Positions 23,905 through 32,278 of a DNA stretch of 64,000 nucleotides are shown one piece after another. The DNA lies in contig CAVVFJ010000016.1 in the NCBI GenBank assembly GCA_963747425.1, positions 83,558-147,557 on the forward strand, read 5' to 3'. The stretch is from DASUPK01 sp963747425 (lineage in GTDB: Bacteria > Actinomycetota > Thermoleophilia > Solirubrobacterales > 70-9). Numbering within the stretch: position 1 is the stretch's first letter; the number at the start of each line of letters is the position of its first letter. Under the pieces are notes generated by a model that worked only from the letters and a program-made list of their open reading frames with translations, made no database searches and was not told where the DNA came from. The position numbers were made by a program, and so were the translations under genes.

Positions 23905-24984
23905 ATGTCGGCCGCGATCGTCCACGACTACCTGAACCAGCGGGGCGGCGCCGAGCGCGTGGTGGTCGAGCTGGCGAGGATCTTTCCGGGGGCGCCGGTC
24001 TACACCTCGCTTTACCGGCCCGAGTCGACCTTCCCGGAGTTCAAGCGGCTCGACGTGCGCACCTCTCCACTGGACCGGCTGCCCGTCGACACGCGGTTCC
24101 GCGCCCTGCTCCCTCTCTACCCGGCGGCGTTCCGCGCGCTCTCCCCTCTGCATGAGGAGGTCGTGGTGTCGAGCTCGAGCGGCTGGGCGCACGGGATCCG
24201 CACCGACCCGTCGAGCACCCATCTCGTCTACTGCCACACCCCGGCCCGCTGGCTGTACGAGACCGACGCGTACCTGCCTGGCGGACCGAGGCGCGCCCTG
24301 ACGGCGCCTCTCCGGGCCGCCCTCGGGCGCTGGGACCGCAAGGCGGCTCATCGCGCCGACCTCTACCTGGCCAACTCCGAGCACGTCTCGCGGCGGATCC
24401 GGGGCGCGTACGGGATCGAGGCGAGCATCCTCCATCCGCCGGTCCGCACCGATGGACTGCATCCGGCACCCCGCGGCGAGCGGCTGCTCGTGATCTCTCG
24501 GCTTCTGCCCTACAAGAGGGTCGACCTCGTGGTCGACGCGGCGACCGAGGCCGGCCTGGGGCTGGACGTCGTCGGGAGCGGTCCCAGCCTCGACGATCTG
24601 CGCTCCAGGGCCGGACCCAGCGTCACCTTCCACGGCAGGGTCGAGGAGGAGGCCCTGCGGGAGCTCCTGCTGGGATGCCGGGCGCTCTGCTTCCCCGGCA
24701 GCGAGGACTTCGGGATCGTGCCGGTCGAGGCCAACGCGGCGGGAAAGCCGGTGATCGGCTTCGCGGAGGGCGGGGTGCTCGAGACCCAGGTCGAGGGCCG
24801 GACGGCGACCCTCTTCGGGGAGGCGACGCCCGCCGCCGCGCTCGACGCAATCCGGCGAGCCGACGCGCTCGACACCTCCCCGGAGGAGATCGCCCGGAAT
24901 GCCGAGCGCTTCTCCCCCGCCGTCTTCAGGTCAGGGCTGATCGCCGCTATCGAGCGGGCAAAGCAGCTTCGTAGCGCTCGGTGA
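23905..24984 (+). CDS. family 4 (GT-B) glycosyltransferase, WcaI/WbaZ-like
   Basis: A 359-residue GT-B transferase. The N-terminal domain opens with AAIVHDYLNQRGGAERVVVE and includes LVYCHTPARWLY, typical of WbaZ-type mannosyltransferases. The donor domain has ERLLVISRLLPYKRVDLVVD, GSGPSLDDLRSRAG and the E-x7-E nucleotide-sugar motif ...FPGSEDFGIVPVEANAAGKP. It ends the rightward operon 22272-24984. The last 38 bases overlap the convergent glycosyltransferase gene. Mannose transfer is suggested by similarity only. Confidence 0.9.
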   Translation: MSAAIVHDYLNQRGGAERVVVELARIFPGAPVYTSLYRPESTFPEFKRLDVRTSPLDRLPVDTRFRALLPLYPAAFRALSPLHEEVVVSSSSGWAHGIRTDPSSTHLVYCHTPARWLYETDAYLPGGPRRALTAPLRAALGRWDRKAAHRADLYLANSEHVSRRIRGAYGIEASILHPPVRTDGLHPAPRGERLLVISRLLPYKRVDLVVDAATEAGLGLDVVGSGPSLDDLRSRAGPSVTFHGRVEEEALRELLLGCRALCFPGSEDFGIVPVEANAAGKPVIGFAEGGVLETQVEGRTATLFGEATPAAALDAIRRADALDTSPEEIARNAERFSPAVFRSGLIAAIERAKQLRSAR

Positions 24985-26065
24985 GCTGCCGCACCGCCCG
25001 GTCGACCGAGAACTGCTCGCTGACGCGCTTCTGCCCGCAGTCGACGATGCGCCGGCGCTCGTCGGGATCCTCCAGCACGTAGATGATCGCCTCCGCCAGG
25101 GCGACTCGGTCCCCCTCGGGGACGATCCTCGCGCACGGCGCCAGCACCTCCCGCAGCGATCCGCTGTCGTAGGCGACGACGGGGGTGCCGACCGCGAGCG
25201 ACTCGACGCCGACGAGGCCAAAGCCCTCCGCCCAGCGCCCGCCCGGCTCCCTGATCGAGGGGGCGACCAGCAGGTCCGCGCCGCCGACGATCCGCGAGGC
25301 CTCGTCGGGGGGGCGGTTGCCCAGGAAGTGGAACAGCCCGGCGATTCCGAGCTCGGCCGCGCGGTCACGGACGATCTGCTCGTGACCGGCCGAGAAGGAG
25401 TCCTCGCCGCCGAGGATCGCGAAGTGGACGCCCGGGTGGCGAGAGACGATCGCCGGGGCCGCCTCGACCAGCTCGAGCTGGCCCTTGCCCGGCGTGATCC
25501 TCCCGGACAGCACCACGACGGACGCGTCCGGCGGGCAAGCGAGCAGATCGAGAACCAGCCTACGGCCCTCGTCCCGGTCCACCTCCATCTCCGGAATCCC
25601 GTTGTGGACGACGTGGATGCGGTCCGAGTTCATCCCGTCGAAGGTCTCGACCACCGTGCGGCTCACCCCGACCACCTGCGCGCAGCGGCGCGCGATCCAG
25701 CGACCGAGCCAGCCGTCGAACGCCAGGTCGCCCTTCAGCCAGACGACCGGGACCCTCCAGGCCGTGGCGGCAAGCACGCAGAGCAGCGCGGCCTTGACCC
25801 CGTTCGCGTGGATCACCGCCGGCCCGAGGCGGCGCAGGACCCGCCTCAGGCGCACAGCCGCGGGGAAGATCCCGAGCCGCCGCCCGGTCGGAACGACCTC
25901 CACCTGATGGCCGAGCTCACGGAGCCGGACGACGAACGGGCCATCCTCCAGCACGACGATCCCGCCGATCCAGCCGGGCTCCATTCCCTCGAGCAGGACC
26001 TCCAGGTTGCGCTCCGCGCCGCCCAGGTCGGCGTGATCGCAGACGAAGACGACCGGGACGGCCAC
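24947..26065 (-). CDS. family 4 (GT-B) glycosyltransferase
   Basis: A 372-residue GT-B enzyme. VVFVCDHADLGGAERNLEVL is the N-terminal signature, and VVVLSGRITPGKGQLELVEA, HFLGNRPPDEASRIVGGADL and PGGRWAEGFGLVGVESLAVG form the donor-binding domain with its E-x7-E pattern. It is the last gene of the leftward operon after the BY-kinase and the polymerase (3-base gap), so it probably builds the same polysaccharide. The GTG start fits the family N-terminus. Donor sugar unknown. Confidence 0.9.
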   Translation of the reverse strand: MAVPVVFVCDHADLGGAERNLEVLLEGMEPGWIGGIVVLEDGPFVVRLRELGHQVEVVPTGRRLGIFPAAVRLRRVLRRLGPAVIHANGVKAALLCVLAATAWRVPVVWLKGDLAFDGWLGRWIARRCAQVVGVSRTVVETFDGMNSDRIHVVHNGIPEMEVDRDEGRRLVLDLLACPPDASVVVLSGRITPGKGQLELVEAAPAIVSRHPGVHFAILGGEDSFSAGHEQIVRDRAAELGIAGLFHFLGNRPPDEASRIVGGADLLVAPSIREPGGRWAEGFGLVGVESLAVGTPVVAYDSGSLREVLAPCARIVPEGDRVALAEAIIYVLEDPDERRRIVDCGQKRVSEQFSVDRAVRQLTERYEAALPAR

Positions 26066-26068
26066 GGA

Positions 26069-27505
26069 TCAGACTGGAGCGCCGGTGGGATCCGGCCTGG
26101 TTATCTCGCCGCCGAGAAATGGCGGGATCGTGGAGGGCGAGATGTCCGCCTCGTCGGCGACCGCCTCCTCGCGAGCGATCGCCCGCTCCATCAGGCAGGC
26201 CATCCCGCCAATCAGGAAGAGCTCGATGGTGATCTGGATCGCCGGCAGGCTCGCCTCGAAGAGCAGGATGATCGCCTGCGAGACCAGGGTCGCCGTGATG
26301 CCGAACGCGAGAGGCCGCCAATGCGGAGGCGCCCGCTGCAGGAGGCGCGAGCAGAGCCTGAACAGCGCGATCCACCACCAGGCGAGCGCCACCAGACCGA
26401 GCAGGCCGCGCTCGGCGCCGATCTGAAGCGGCGTGTCGTGCGGGTTACCGAACGGCCCGGTGGCCCCCGGGATGTTGATGTGGTAATCCGCCGCCGAGTA
26501 GCGGTAGTTCTGGGCGCCCACTCCGAAGAGCGGATGGTCGACGATCATCGCCGGCGTCTTGCGATAGGCCTCGAGGCGCTGCGTCGAGGATTGGTCCGCG
26601 CCCGACCCAAGCCTGAGGACTCGCTCCTTCAGGGTCGTGATCTGAGAGGACCCGCTCAGGGGCCCGAAGTTGACCAGCGCCAGGCAGATCAGGGCGACGA
26701 AGCCGAAGGCCGCGATGTAGCGGAACGGCCGCCAGGCCAGGAAGACGATGACCATCGCCGCCAGCCCGATGAAGGAGCCCCGCGAGCCCGAGTAGGTCAG
26801 GCCGGCGAGGGTGATCGCCGCCGCGGTCAGCATCCCGACCCGCATGCGGCCGCGGTACCCGATCCCCATCGCGAGCTGGATCGGGAAGGCGATCGCCAGG
26901 AACTCGCCCAGGGTGTTCACCTGTCCGAGCGGGCCCGCAGTCTGGACCGTGGTTCCCACCGGGGGCGAGACGATCGCGATCGCGCCGACCACGGCGCCCA
27001 CCGCCGAGATGACGATCGCCATCCGGGTGATGTCCTTCTCCTCGCCCTCTGTGGTGAACAGCACGAAGCAGACGAACAGCAGGATCGCGGTCGCGAGCTG
27101 CTTGGCGACGAATCCCACGTTGACCGCGATCAGCAGTCCCGGCACGATCGAGACCACGAACAGAGCGAGGGGCGCGTTCAGCGGCGTCCTGCGCCAGGTG
27201 ACGTTGCCGCTGACGACCCGTCGAGCGATCCAGGCCACGGCGACCAGATCGATCATCAGCTTGTCGGGCGTGAAGGTGAGCCCTCCGCCGCCCTTGGCGA
27301 GCGACTCGAGCGGGATCAGGCAGATCGCGACATAGAGCGCCGGCAGCGGGCGGAGGAAGGCGAAGAGGAAGACGCCGCCCACGATCACCAGCGCGACCGG
27401 CACGAGCGGGTTGATCGCGATGCCGGCGATCGCGAGCAGGCCGGCGAGGACACCGGCCGAGAGAGCGAGGAGCCAGGCGGGGGCTGCTCTGGAGACCGAC
27501 GTCAA
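26069..27505 (-). CDS. O-antigen ligase/polymerase family membrane protein (Wzy/WaaL type)
   Basis: A 478-residue protein with about 12 membrane helices. The large periplasmic loop ending in HPLFGVGAQNYRYSAADYHI followed by NPHDTPLQIGAERGLLGLVA is the Wzy_C signature used for polymerising or ligating lipid-linked glycan repeats outside the membrane. GSRGSFIGLAAM in the middle is also typical. The TTG start overlaps the stop of the BY-kinase in TTGA, tying polymerisation to chain-length control. The cytoplasmic C-terminus is acidic and short. Confidence 0.9.
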   Translation of the reverse strand: MTSVSRAAPAWLLALSAGVLAGLLAIAGIAINPLVPVALVIVGGVFLFAFLRPLPALYVAICLIPLESLAKGGGGLTFTPDKLMIDLVAVAWIARRVVSGNVTWRRTPLNAPLALFVVSIVPGLLIAVNVGFVAKQLATAILLFVCFVLFTTEGEEKDITRMAIVISAVGAVVGAIAIVSPPVGTTVQTAGPLGQVNTLGEFLAIAFPIQLAMGIGYRGRMRVGMLTAAAITLAGLTYSGSRGSFIGLAAMVIVFLAWRPFRYIAAFGFVALICLALVNFGPLSGSSQITTLKERVLRLGSGADQSSTQRLEAYRKTPAMIVDHPLFGVGAQNYRYSAADYHINIPGATGPFGNPHDTPLQIGAERGLLGLVALAWWWIALFRLCSRLLQRAPPHWRPLAFGITATLVSQAIILLFEASLPAIQITIELFLIGGMACLMERAIAREEAVADEADISPSTIPPFLGGEITRPDPTGAPV

Positions 27506-29028
27506 CCCGCGCGCGCCGGCTTGCCGGCGCCTGCGTACGAGTAATAGCCGTAGTAGTCGTCGTCGCTGCCTCGCCGCACGCCGGTGACGACCAGCCCCGT
27601 CGGCTTGTCCGGGAGGTGGGTCATCGCCTGCTTCGCCGCCTGCGCCTGGTCCTTGGTCGTCTGGCCCAGGCGGACGCAGAGCAGCACGGCATCGACCTGC
27701 GGGATCAGCTCGAGCGTGTCGCCGACTGGCAGGAGCGGCGCGCTGTCGAAGATCACGACGTCGTACGCACTGGTCGTTTGCTCCAGGAAAGCCTCGAACT
27801 TCTTGGACCCGAGCATCTCCGCCGGCTGGAAGGTGTTCTCGCCCGCCGGGATCAGCGGCAGCACGTCGATCGCCTCCCGGCCGTGCACGTTGACCGAGCG
27901 AAGCACGTCCTTCGGCTTCGCCTCACCGCCCAGGTAGTCGGAGAGTCCCGGGGCACGCTCGACCCCGAAGCGACTCGCGAGAACCGGACGCCGAAGGTCG
28001 CATTCGACCAGCAACGTCCGGCGGCCGGCGACCGCGCTGACGTAGGCGAACCACGCGGCGACGGTGCTCTTGCCCTCCTCGGGCAGCGCGCTCGTCACGA
28101 CGAGGGAGGTGATCTCCTCCTCGCCAGCCAGGAAGTCGACGTTGCGGCGAAGGATCCGGAACGCCTCGAGATCGTCCTCGGAGACGAAGCTGTCGCCGTT
28201 TCGGGCGACGCCCGCCAGGCCCAGCGCGTCGGCCCGGACATAGCCGACCAGCGGCAGCCCGAGCTCGTGCTGAAGCTGATGGGTGTCCTTGACGCGCCGG
28301 TCGAGCGCGTTGCGCAGGAACGCGGCACCGATCCCGATGAGCAGGCCGAGGATCAGCGCGAGGATCGTGTCGCGAACCGGCTTCGGGGAGCTGGGGCTGC
28401 CCGGGACGGTCGCCGGCCGCGTGATCTCGACCGGATCGGCGACCTTGCTCAGGGTCTGCAGCCTGGCGACGGCGGTGTTGGCGGCGGCCGCGGTGCTCGG
28501 GTCATTCGAATCGGCGAGGCCCTTCACCTTCTTGGCCTGGCTCGCATACGTGTCTCGCGCGTCGTTCTGGGCGGCGATCTTGGTCTGCTGGGCGAACGCG
28601 TTGGCGACCTTGGCCGAGCGGTCGGCGTTGTCGGTGGAGGCGGTGATCGCGATCTGATCGGAGTCGGGCTGCAGCGCCGCGTTGACGTCGCCCTTCAGCT
28701 CGTCGGCGCTCATCCCGTTGTTGAGCTGCTTCTGGACGGCGGTGACCACGTCCTGGCGCGTCACGATCCGGGAGTCGGCGGCGGCCGACTTGTCCGGGTT
28801 GAGGTCGACGGGGATGTTGGTTCCGGGCGCGATCAGCCCCAGCGCCTTCGCCGGGTCGGTGAAGGTGACGGTGGCGGTCGCCTCGTAGCTGGCCGGCTTG
28901 ACGAGCGAGTAGGCGAGCCCGATCGCAACCGCGATCAGCGTGATCGCGATGACCAGTCCGCGCCGAGCGCGAAGCACGGCCATGTAGTCCCGCAGGCCGG
29001 TGGTGTCAGATGAAGAACTTGGCGTCAT
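27502..29028 (-). CDS. Wzz-type chain-length regulator fused to BY-kinase
   Basis: A 508-residue bacterial tyrosine kinase co-polymerase controlling polysaccharide length and export. The Wzz part spans two membrane helices (about 25-43 and 220-239) around an extracellular helical domain. The kinase has Walker A SALPEEGKSTV (about 313-323), Walker A' LLVECDLRRP (339-348) and Walker B VVIFDSAPLLPVGD (424-437). A C-terminal Tyr cluster, DDDYYGYYSYAG (489-500), is the autophosphorylation tail. ATG 29028 is chosen as the first start giving the usual short N-terminus. It heads the operon with the polymerase and the glycosyltransferase. Confidence 0.93.
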   Translation of the reverse strand: MTPSSSSDTTGLRDYMAVLRARRGLVIAITLIAVAIGLAYSLVKPASYEATATVTFTDPAKALGLIAPGTNIPVDLNPDKSAAADSRIVTRQDVVTAVQKQLNNGMSADELKGDVNAALQPDSDQIAITASTDNADRSAKVANAFAQQTKIAAQNDARDTYASQAKKVKGLADSNDPSTAAAANTAVARLQTLSKVADPVEITRPATVPGSPSSPKPVRDTILALILGLLIGIGAAFLRNALDRRVKDTHQLQHELGLPLVGYVRADALGLAGVARNGDSFVSEDDLEAFRILRRNVDFLAGEEEITSLVVTSALPEEGKSTVAAWFAYVSAVAGRRTLLVECDLRRPVLASRFGVERAPGLSDYLGGEAKPKDVLRSVNVHGREAIDVLPLIPAGENTFQPAEMLGSKKFEAFLEQTTSAYDVVIFDSAPLLPVGDTLELIPQVDAVLLCVRLGQTTKDQAQAAKQAMTHLPDKPTGLVVTGVRRGSDDDYYGYYSYAGAGKPARAG

Positions 29029-29102
29029 GCCGCTGTTTGCCGCTCCCGTTAGCGCGGGTGAATGTAGCAACGGAGTTGACGGGGCGCGCTAGTCTGGCGA
29101 TC

Positions 29103-29738
29103 GTGGCGCCGCGCGGGAAGAAACGAGCCACCTCGGCCGATGATTGGTTGATCGAGGGGGCCGAAACGGCCCGCCACGAGGGGGACGCCTCCGACGAGGA
29201 CTTCGCGGTCGTCGCCCCGCCACCGAAGGCTGAGCCCCCCGCCGGGAACGCCGGCAGGGGGACCAAGCAGTGGCTCGCGGTGCCGGAGCCTGCCAAGGGC
29301 GAGCCCCCGCCCGAGGTGCAACGGGCGCAGCCCGGCAGATCCCGGGAGCTCGCCGATGCGCTGGAAGAGCGCGATGCGCTCCGCAAGCGCGTCGAGGAGC
29401 TCGAGTCGGAGCTGGCCGACGCGAAAAAGCGCGTCACCCCGAAGGAGACCGGCTCCCGGGCTGAGTGGGTGCCCGAGGTGAAGGCCGAGGGCGAATCCGA
29501 GGCCCGGGCCCGCCCCGCTGCCACCGGGAAGAGGGCGAAGGGCGGCAAGGTGGACCTGAACTCGGCCACCTTCGAGGAGCTGCGGGATCTCGGGCTCTCG
29601 GTCACCCTGAGCGCCCGCCTGATCGCCTACCGGGACGTCCGCGGCGGCTTCGAGTCCCTGGACGAGCTGAACGGCATCCCGGGTTTCGCCAAGGACACCC
29701 TGCGTCAGATCAGGGAGCAGCTGACGCTGGAGGCGTAG
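29103..29738 (+). CDS. ComEA-like helix-hairpin-helix protein without signal peptide
   Basis: A 211-residue protein. Residues 1-90 are acidic, proline-rich and probably disordered, followed by a coiled coil (SRELADALEERDALRKRVEE and on to about 120). The last 60 residues form a double helix-hairpin-helix DNA-binding domain: VDLNSATFEELRDLGLSVTL, then SARLIAYRDVRGGFESLDEL and IPGFAKDTLRQIREQL. ComEA proteins normally have a membrane anchor and bind incoming DNA; none is visible here, so it is likely cytoplasmic. GTG 29103 diverges from the BY-kinase start 74 bases away. DNA binding is likely; purpose unknown. Confidence 0.75.
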   Translation: MAPRGKKRATSADDWLIEGAETARHEGDASDEDFAVVAPPPKAEPPAGNAGRGTKQWLAVPEPAKGEPPPEVQRAQPGRSRELADALEERDALRKRVEELESELADAKKRVTPKETGSRAEWVPEVKAEGESEARARPAATGKRAKGGKVDLNSATFEELRDLGLSVTLSARLIAYRDVRGGFESLDELNGIPGFAKDTLRQIREQLTLEA

Positions 29739-31698
29739 CCGCCGTCCCCTCTTCCCCGAGCAGCGAGCTGATCTGCTGCATGTAGGGGCTGAACGAGACC
29801 AGGTACGGACTGCGCGGAGCGAGGCGGCGGGCGGCGGCGATCTGCCCCCGGGCTCCGGGCCGGTCTCCCTGCTCGGCCTCGATCCGGGCCAGCAGCAGGC
29901 GGTTGCGCCAGTTGTCCGGCTCGCGATCGATCGCCTGCTGGGCGTCCTGCTTTGCCTCCGCCAGCTTGCCGAGCCTCTCCAGCGCCTGCGCGCGGGCCGC
30001 GTACGGGGAAGCCGCCCAGTCCTCGGCGGTGATCGCCTGGTCGGCCAGTTCCGTGGCTCGTGGCGCATCACCTCTCGCCAGCGCGGACTCGCTGGCGCGG
30101 GTCCGCTCGGTGGAGATGAGCCCCGGGACCTGGACCGCGCCCGCCAGCAACGCGGCCACAACCATGGCCGCCCGGGCCCAGGGACCGAGCTGCCAGCGCT
30201 CCGCCCGGTCGAGCCCCCCGGCTCCGGCCACTGCGACGCCGCCGATCGCGAGCGCCCCCACCGCCCCGAGCTCCCACATCCAGTCGATCCCCGCGTAGGC
30301 CAGGAAGACGACGAAGGCGGCGATCAGTGCCGACCCCGCAGCGATCTCGCGCCTGCGCCGCCATCGCAGCCGCGCCTGGATCGCCGCCCAGAGCAAGCCG
30401 GCCAGCGCCGCAAGCAGCGCGATGGAACCCGGGATGCCCAGCTCCGCCGCCTCCTCGATGTAGAGGGAGTGGGCGTCGCGGGCGAACTCCTGGCCCTTGC
30501 CGTGCTTGTCCCAGTAGAACTCGAAGGTGCCCGGGCCGACCCCGCGCCAGGGATCGGATTTGAACGCGTCGACCGCCGTGGTCCAGACCGTGTAGCGGGT
30601 GCCGCCCAGCGTGGTGAGCCGGCCGGTGCCCGCCGCGGCCGGCGGCTTGTCGTTCTTGAACTCGTCCCAGGCTCGATTGACGGGGCCGTGAAGCGCCGCC
30701 GCCACCAGCAGGGCTCCCACGATCGACGCCACCAGCGCGGCCCGCGCCGAGCCCGCGTCCATCCGCACCTTGTCGAGATCCGCGCGATAGGTCGCGGCGA
30801 CGGCTCCGGCGCAGAGCGCGCCGGCGGCGACCAGAACCAGCACGACGCCGCCCGCGCCCGCGTTGCCCGTGGCGTGCGCGATCTGATCATGGCCGTGGGC
30901 GACCAGGATCGCGAGTCCGGACCCGGCGCCCGCGACCAGGCCGTTCGCGCCGGCGGTCCATCGATGCCTGCTGACGGCGACCGCCGCGATTGCGGCGACC
31001 GCCATCGCCGCCACCCCGAAGCGCGAGTAGGTCAGGTAGACGGACAGCACGGCCACCGGCACGGTCGCCAGGGCCGCGGCTCTAATCGCGCTGCGGGATG
31101 AGTTCGAGCCCAGCACCAGCCCGACCGCGGCCGCCATTGCTCCCCAGCAGGCCACCCCGTTCCAGTAGTCGAGCGGATAACTCAGCCTGTCGATCCCGAA
31201 CCCGGCGGCGACGTGGTCGGTGAGCAGGTCGGGAAAGAGCCGTGCGCCGACCGCGAAGAACGGGACCACCAGCGCCCCTGTGGCGAAGCCAATCGCGGCG
31301 CCCCGCCAGGTGTACCGATTCAGCGACAGGTAGGCGAGCACGACCAGGCCCATGTACTGGAGCACCCGGGCGAGCTCCTCGGTCGTGCGCTCGTCGCTCT
31401 CCGTCCAGACGTGGGACAGGAGCGTCAGCGCGGCCAGCGCGCCGAACCCGCCGAGCGCGACCCAACACGCGGGCGTCAGCTTGGCGCGCGGCAGGATTCC
31501 AACCCCGAGGCCGAGCGCGATCAGCGCCCAGACGGCCAGTGAGACCTGGTGGCGGATGACGACGTCGTAGCCGCCGCCGTTGAACGCCAGCACCAGCGTC
31601 AGAACCAGCGCGAGCAGGAACCCCGCAGCCCGTCGCGCCCGCAGGCGCCTGGGCGCATCCTCGCCACGGCGCCGGCGTCTCCTGCTTGAAGAAGGCAT
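29710..31698 (-). CDS. O-antigen ligase family protein with C-terminal TPR-like tail
   Basis: A 662-residue protein with about 12-14 membrane helices and a Wzy_C-type loop (DPWRGVGPGTFEFYWDKHG, DAHSLYIEEAAELGIPGSIA). Unlike the polymerase at 26069, the last 110 residues lie after the final helix and form TPR-like helical pairs (ARAQALERLGKLAEAKQDAQ, NRLLLARIEAEQGDRPGARG). The N-terminus is strikingly basic (SSSRRRRRRGED). It probably ligates or polymerises a surface glycan, with the repeats recruiting a partner. ATG 31698 is preferred; an ATG ten codons earlier is possible. It overlaps the convergent HhH gene by 29 bases. Confidence 0.85.
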   Translation of the reverse strand: MPSSSRRRRRRGEDAPRRLRARRAAGFLLALVLTLVLAFNGGGYDVVIRHQVSLAVWALIALGLGVGILPRAKLTPACWVALGGFGALAALTLLSHVWTESDERTTEELARVLQYMGLVVLAYLSLNRYTWRGAAIGFATGALVVPFFAVGARLFPDLLTDHVAAGFGIDRLSYPLDYWNGVACWGAMAAAVGLVLGSNSSRSAIRAAALATVPVAVLSVYLTYSRFGVAAMAVAAIAAVAVSRHRWTAGANGLVAGAGSGLAILVAHGHDQIAHATGNAGAGGVVLVLVAAGALCAGAVAATYRADLDKVRMDAGSARAALVASIVGALLVAAALHGPVNRAWDEFKNDKPPAAAGTGRLTTLGGTRYTVWTTAVDAFKSDPWRGVGPGTFEFYWDKHGKGQEFARDAHSLYIEEAAELGIPGSIALLAALAGLLWAAIQARLRWRRRREIAAGSALIAAFVVFLAYAGIDWMWELGAVGALAIGGVAVAGAGGLDRAERWQLGPWARAAMVVAALLAGAVQVPGLISTERTRASESALARGDAPRATELADQAITAEDWAASPYAARAQALERLGKLAEAKQDAQQAIDREPDNWRNRLLLARIEAEQGDRPGARGQIAAARRLAPRSPYLVSFSPYMQQISSLLGEEGTAATPPASAAP

Positions 31699-31801
31699 CC
31701 CGCCTCGTTCGGCCACCTGGTTCAGCATCCCAATTAACGGGTAACCGTGCGTAGGTAAAAGTGGGTAGGTAGTAGACGAAAATTGTGTAGGATCCCGCGC
31801 C
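31699..31801. promoter_or_regulatory. divergent promoter region with GTAGGTA repeats
   Basis: This AT-richer gap between two divergent genes contains two copies of GTAGGTA about 14 bases apart (near 31751 and 31765) and a candidate rightward -10 box TAGGAT near 31788. The repeats could be an operator for the polysaccharide genes on either side. Confidence 0.4.
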
Positions 31802-32185
31802 TTGTTCGTAGGCACTTGGAGAAGGGGCTGGCTGAGGATGGCACCGGTCATGGCCGTTGGCCTGATCGGGATCCTGGTCGCGGCGCCGACCGCGTCGGGC
31901 CAGGCTGCCGTCGACCAGTACACCCCGATCGGGAGTCCAGCAGGAGGATCCGGCGGAGCCGTGAGCGGCCCGTCGGACACTCTGGGCCCCGCGGGAGCTC
32001 AGATAGGCCACCGGCACATCGCGGCCAGGCCACAGGAAAGCTCGTCGAGCGGCGGCAGCCTGCCGTTCACGGACTACCCGGTGACGCCGTTCGTCTGGAT
32101 CGTGCTGGCCGTGCTCATTGCGGGTGCGTTGGTGCGAGTCGCTGCTCCGGTGCTGGGACGAAGAGGGGTCCGGGGCACCTCCTAG
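31802..32185 (+). CDS. small exported membrane protein, unknown
   Basis: A 127-residue protein with an N-terminal signal-type helix (MAPVMAVGLIGILVAAPTASG), a Ser/Gly-rich extracellular middle (GSPAGGSGGAVSGPSD, SSSSGGS) and a C-terminal membrane helix (PFVWIVLAVLIAGALVRVAA) followed by a basic end. That layout resembles small wall-spanning proteins, but I recognise no family. The start is uncertain: TTG 31802 adds positive charges before the helix, and ATG 31838 has GGAG and AAGGGG upstream. It precedes the sugar transferase by 93 bases on the same strand, so a role in the same surface polymer is plausible. Confidence 0.6.
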   Translation: MFVGTWRRGWLRMAPVMAVGLIGILVAAPTASGQAAVDQYTPIGSPAGGSGGAVSGPSDTLGPAGAQIGHRHIAARPQESSSSGGSLPFTDYPVTPFVWIVLAVLIAGALVRVAAPVLGRRGVRGTS

Positions 32186-32278
32186 AGGGCCGCGGACCAC
32201 TTGGGGAGTCCGCCGCGGGACCAAGGGCCCGGGCGGACCTGACAACTGAATGTCACGGGAGAAGAAAGGAACGACGGT

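Noticed and set aside
25328..27544. 738-codon plus-strand frame opposite the glycosyltransferase and polymerase
   Set aside because: Low-complexity, charged product without membrane or domain features. The minus-strand genes have full family motifs, so this is a shadow.
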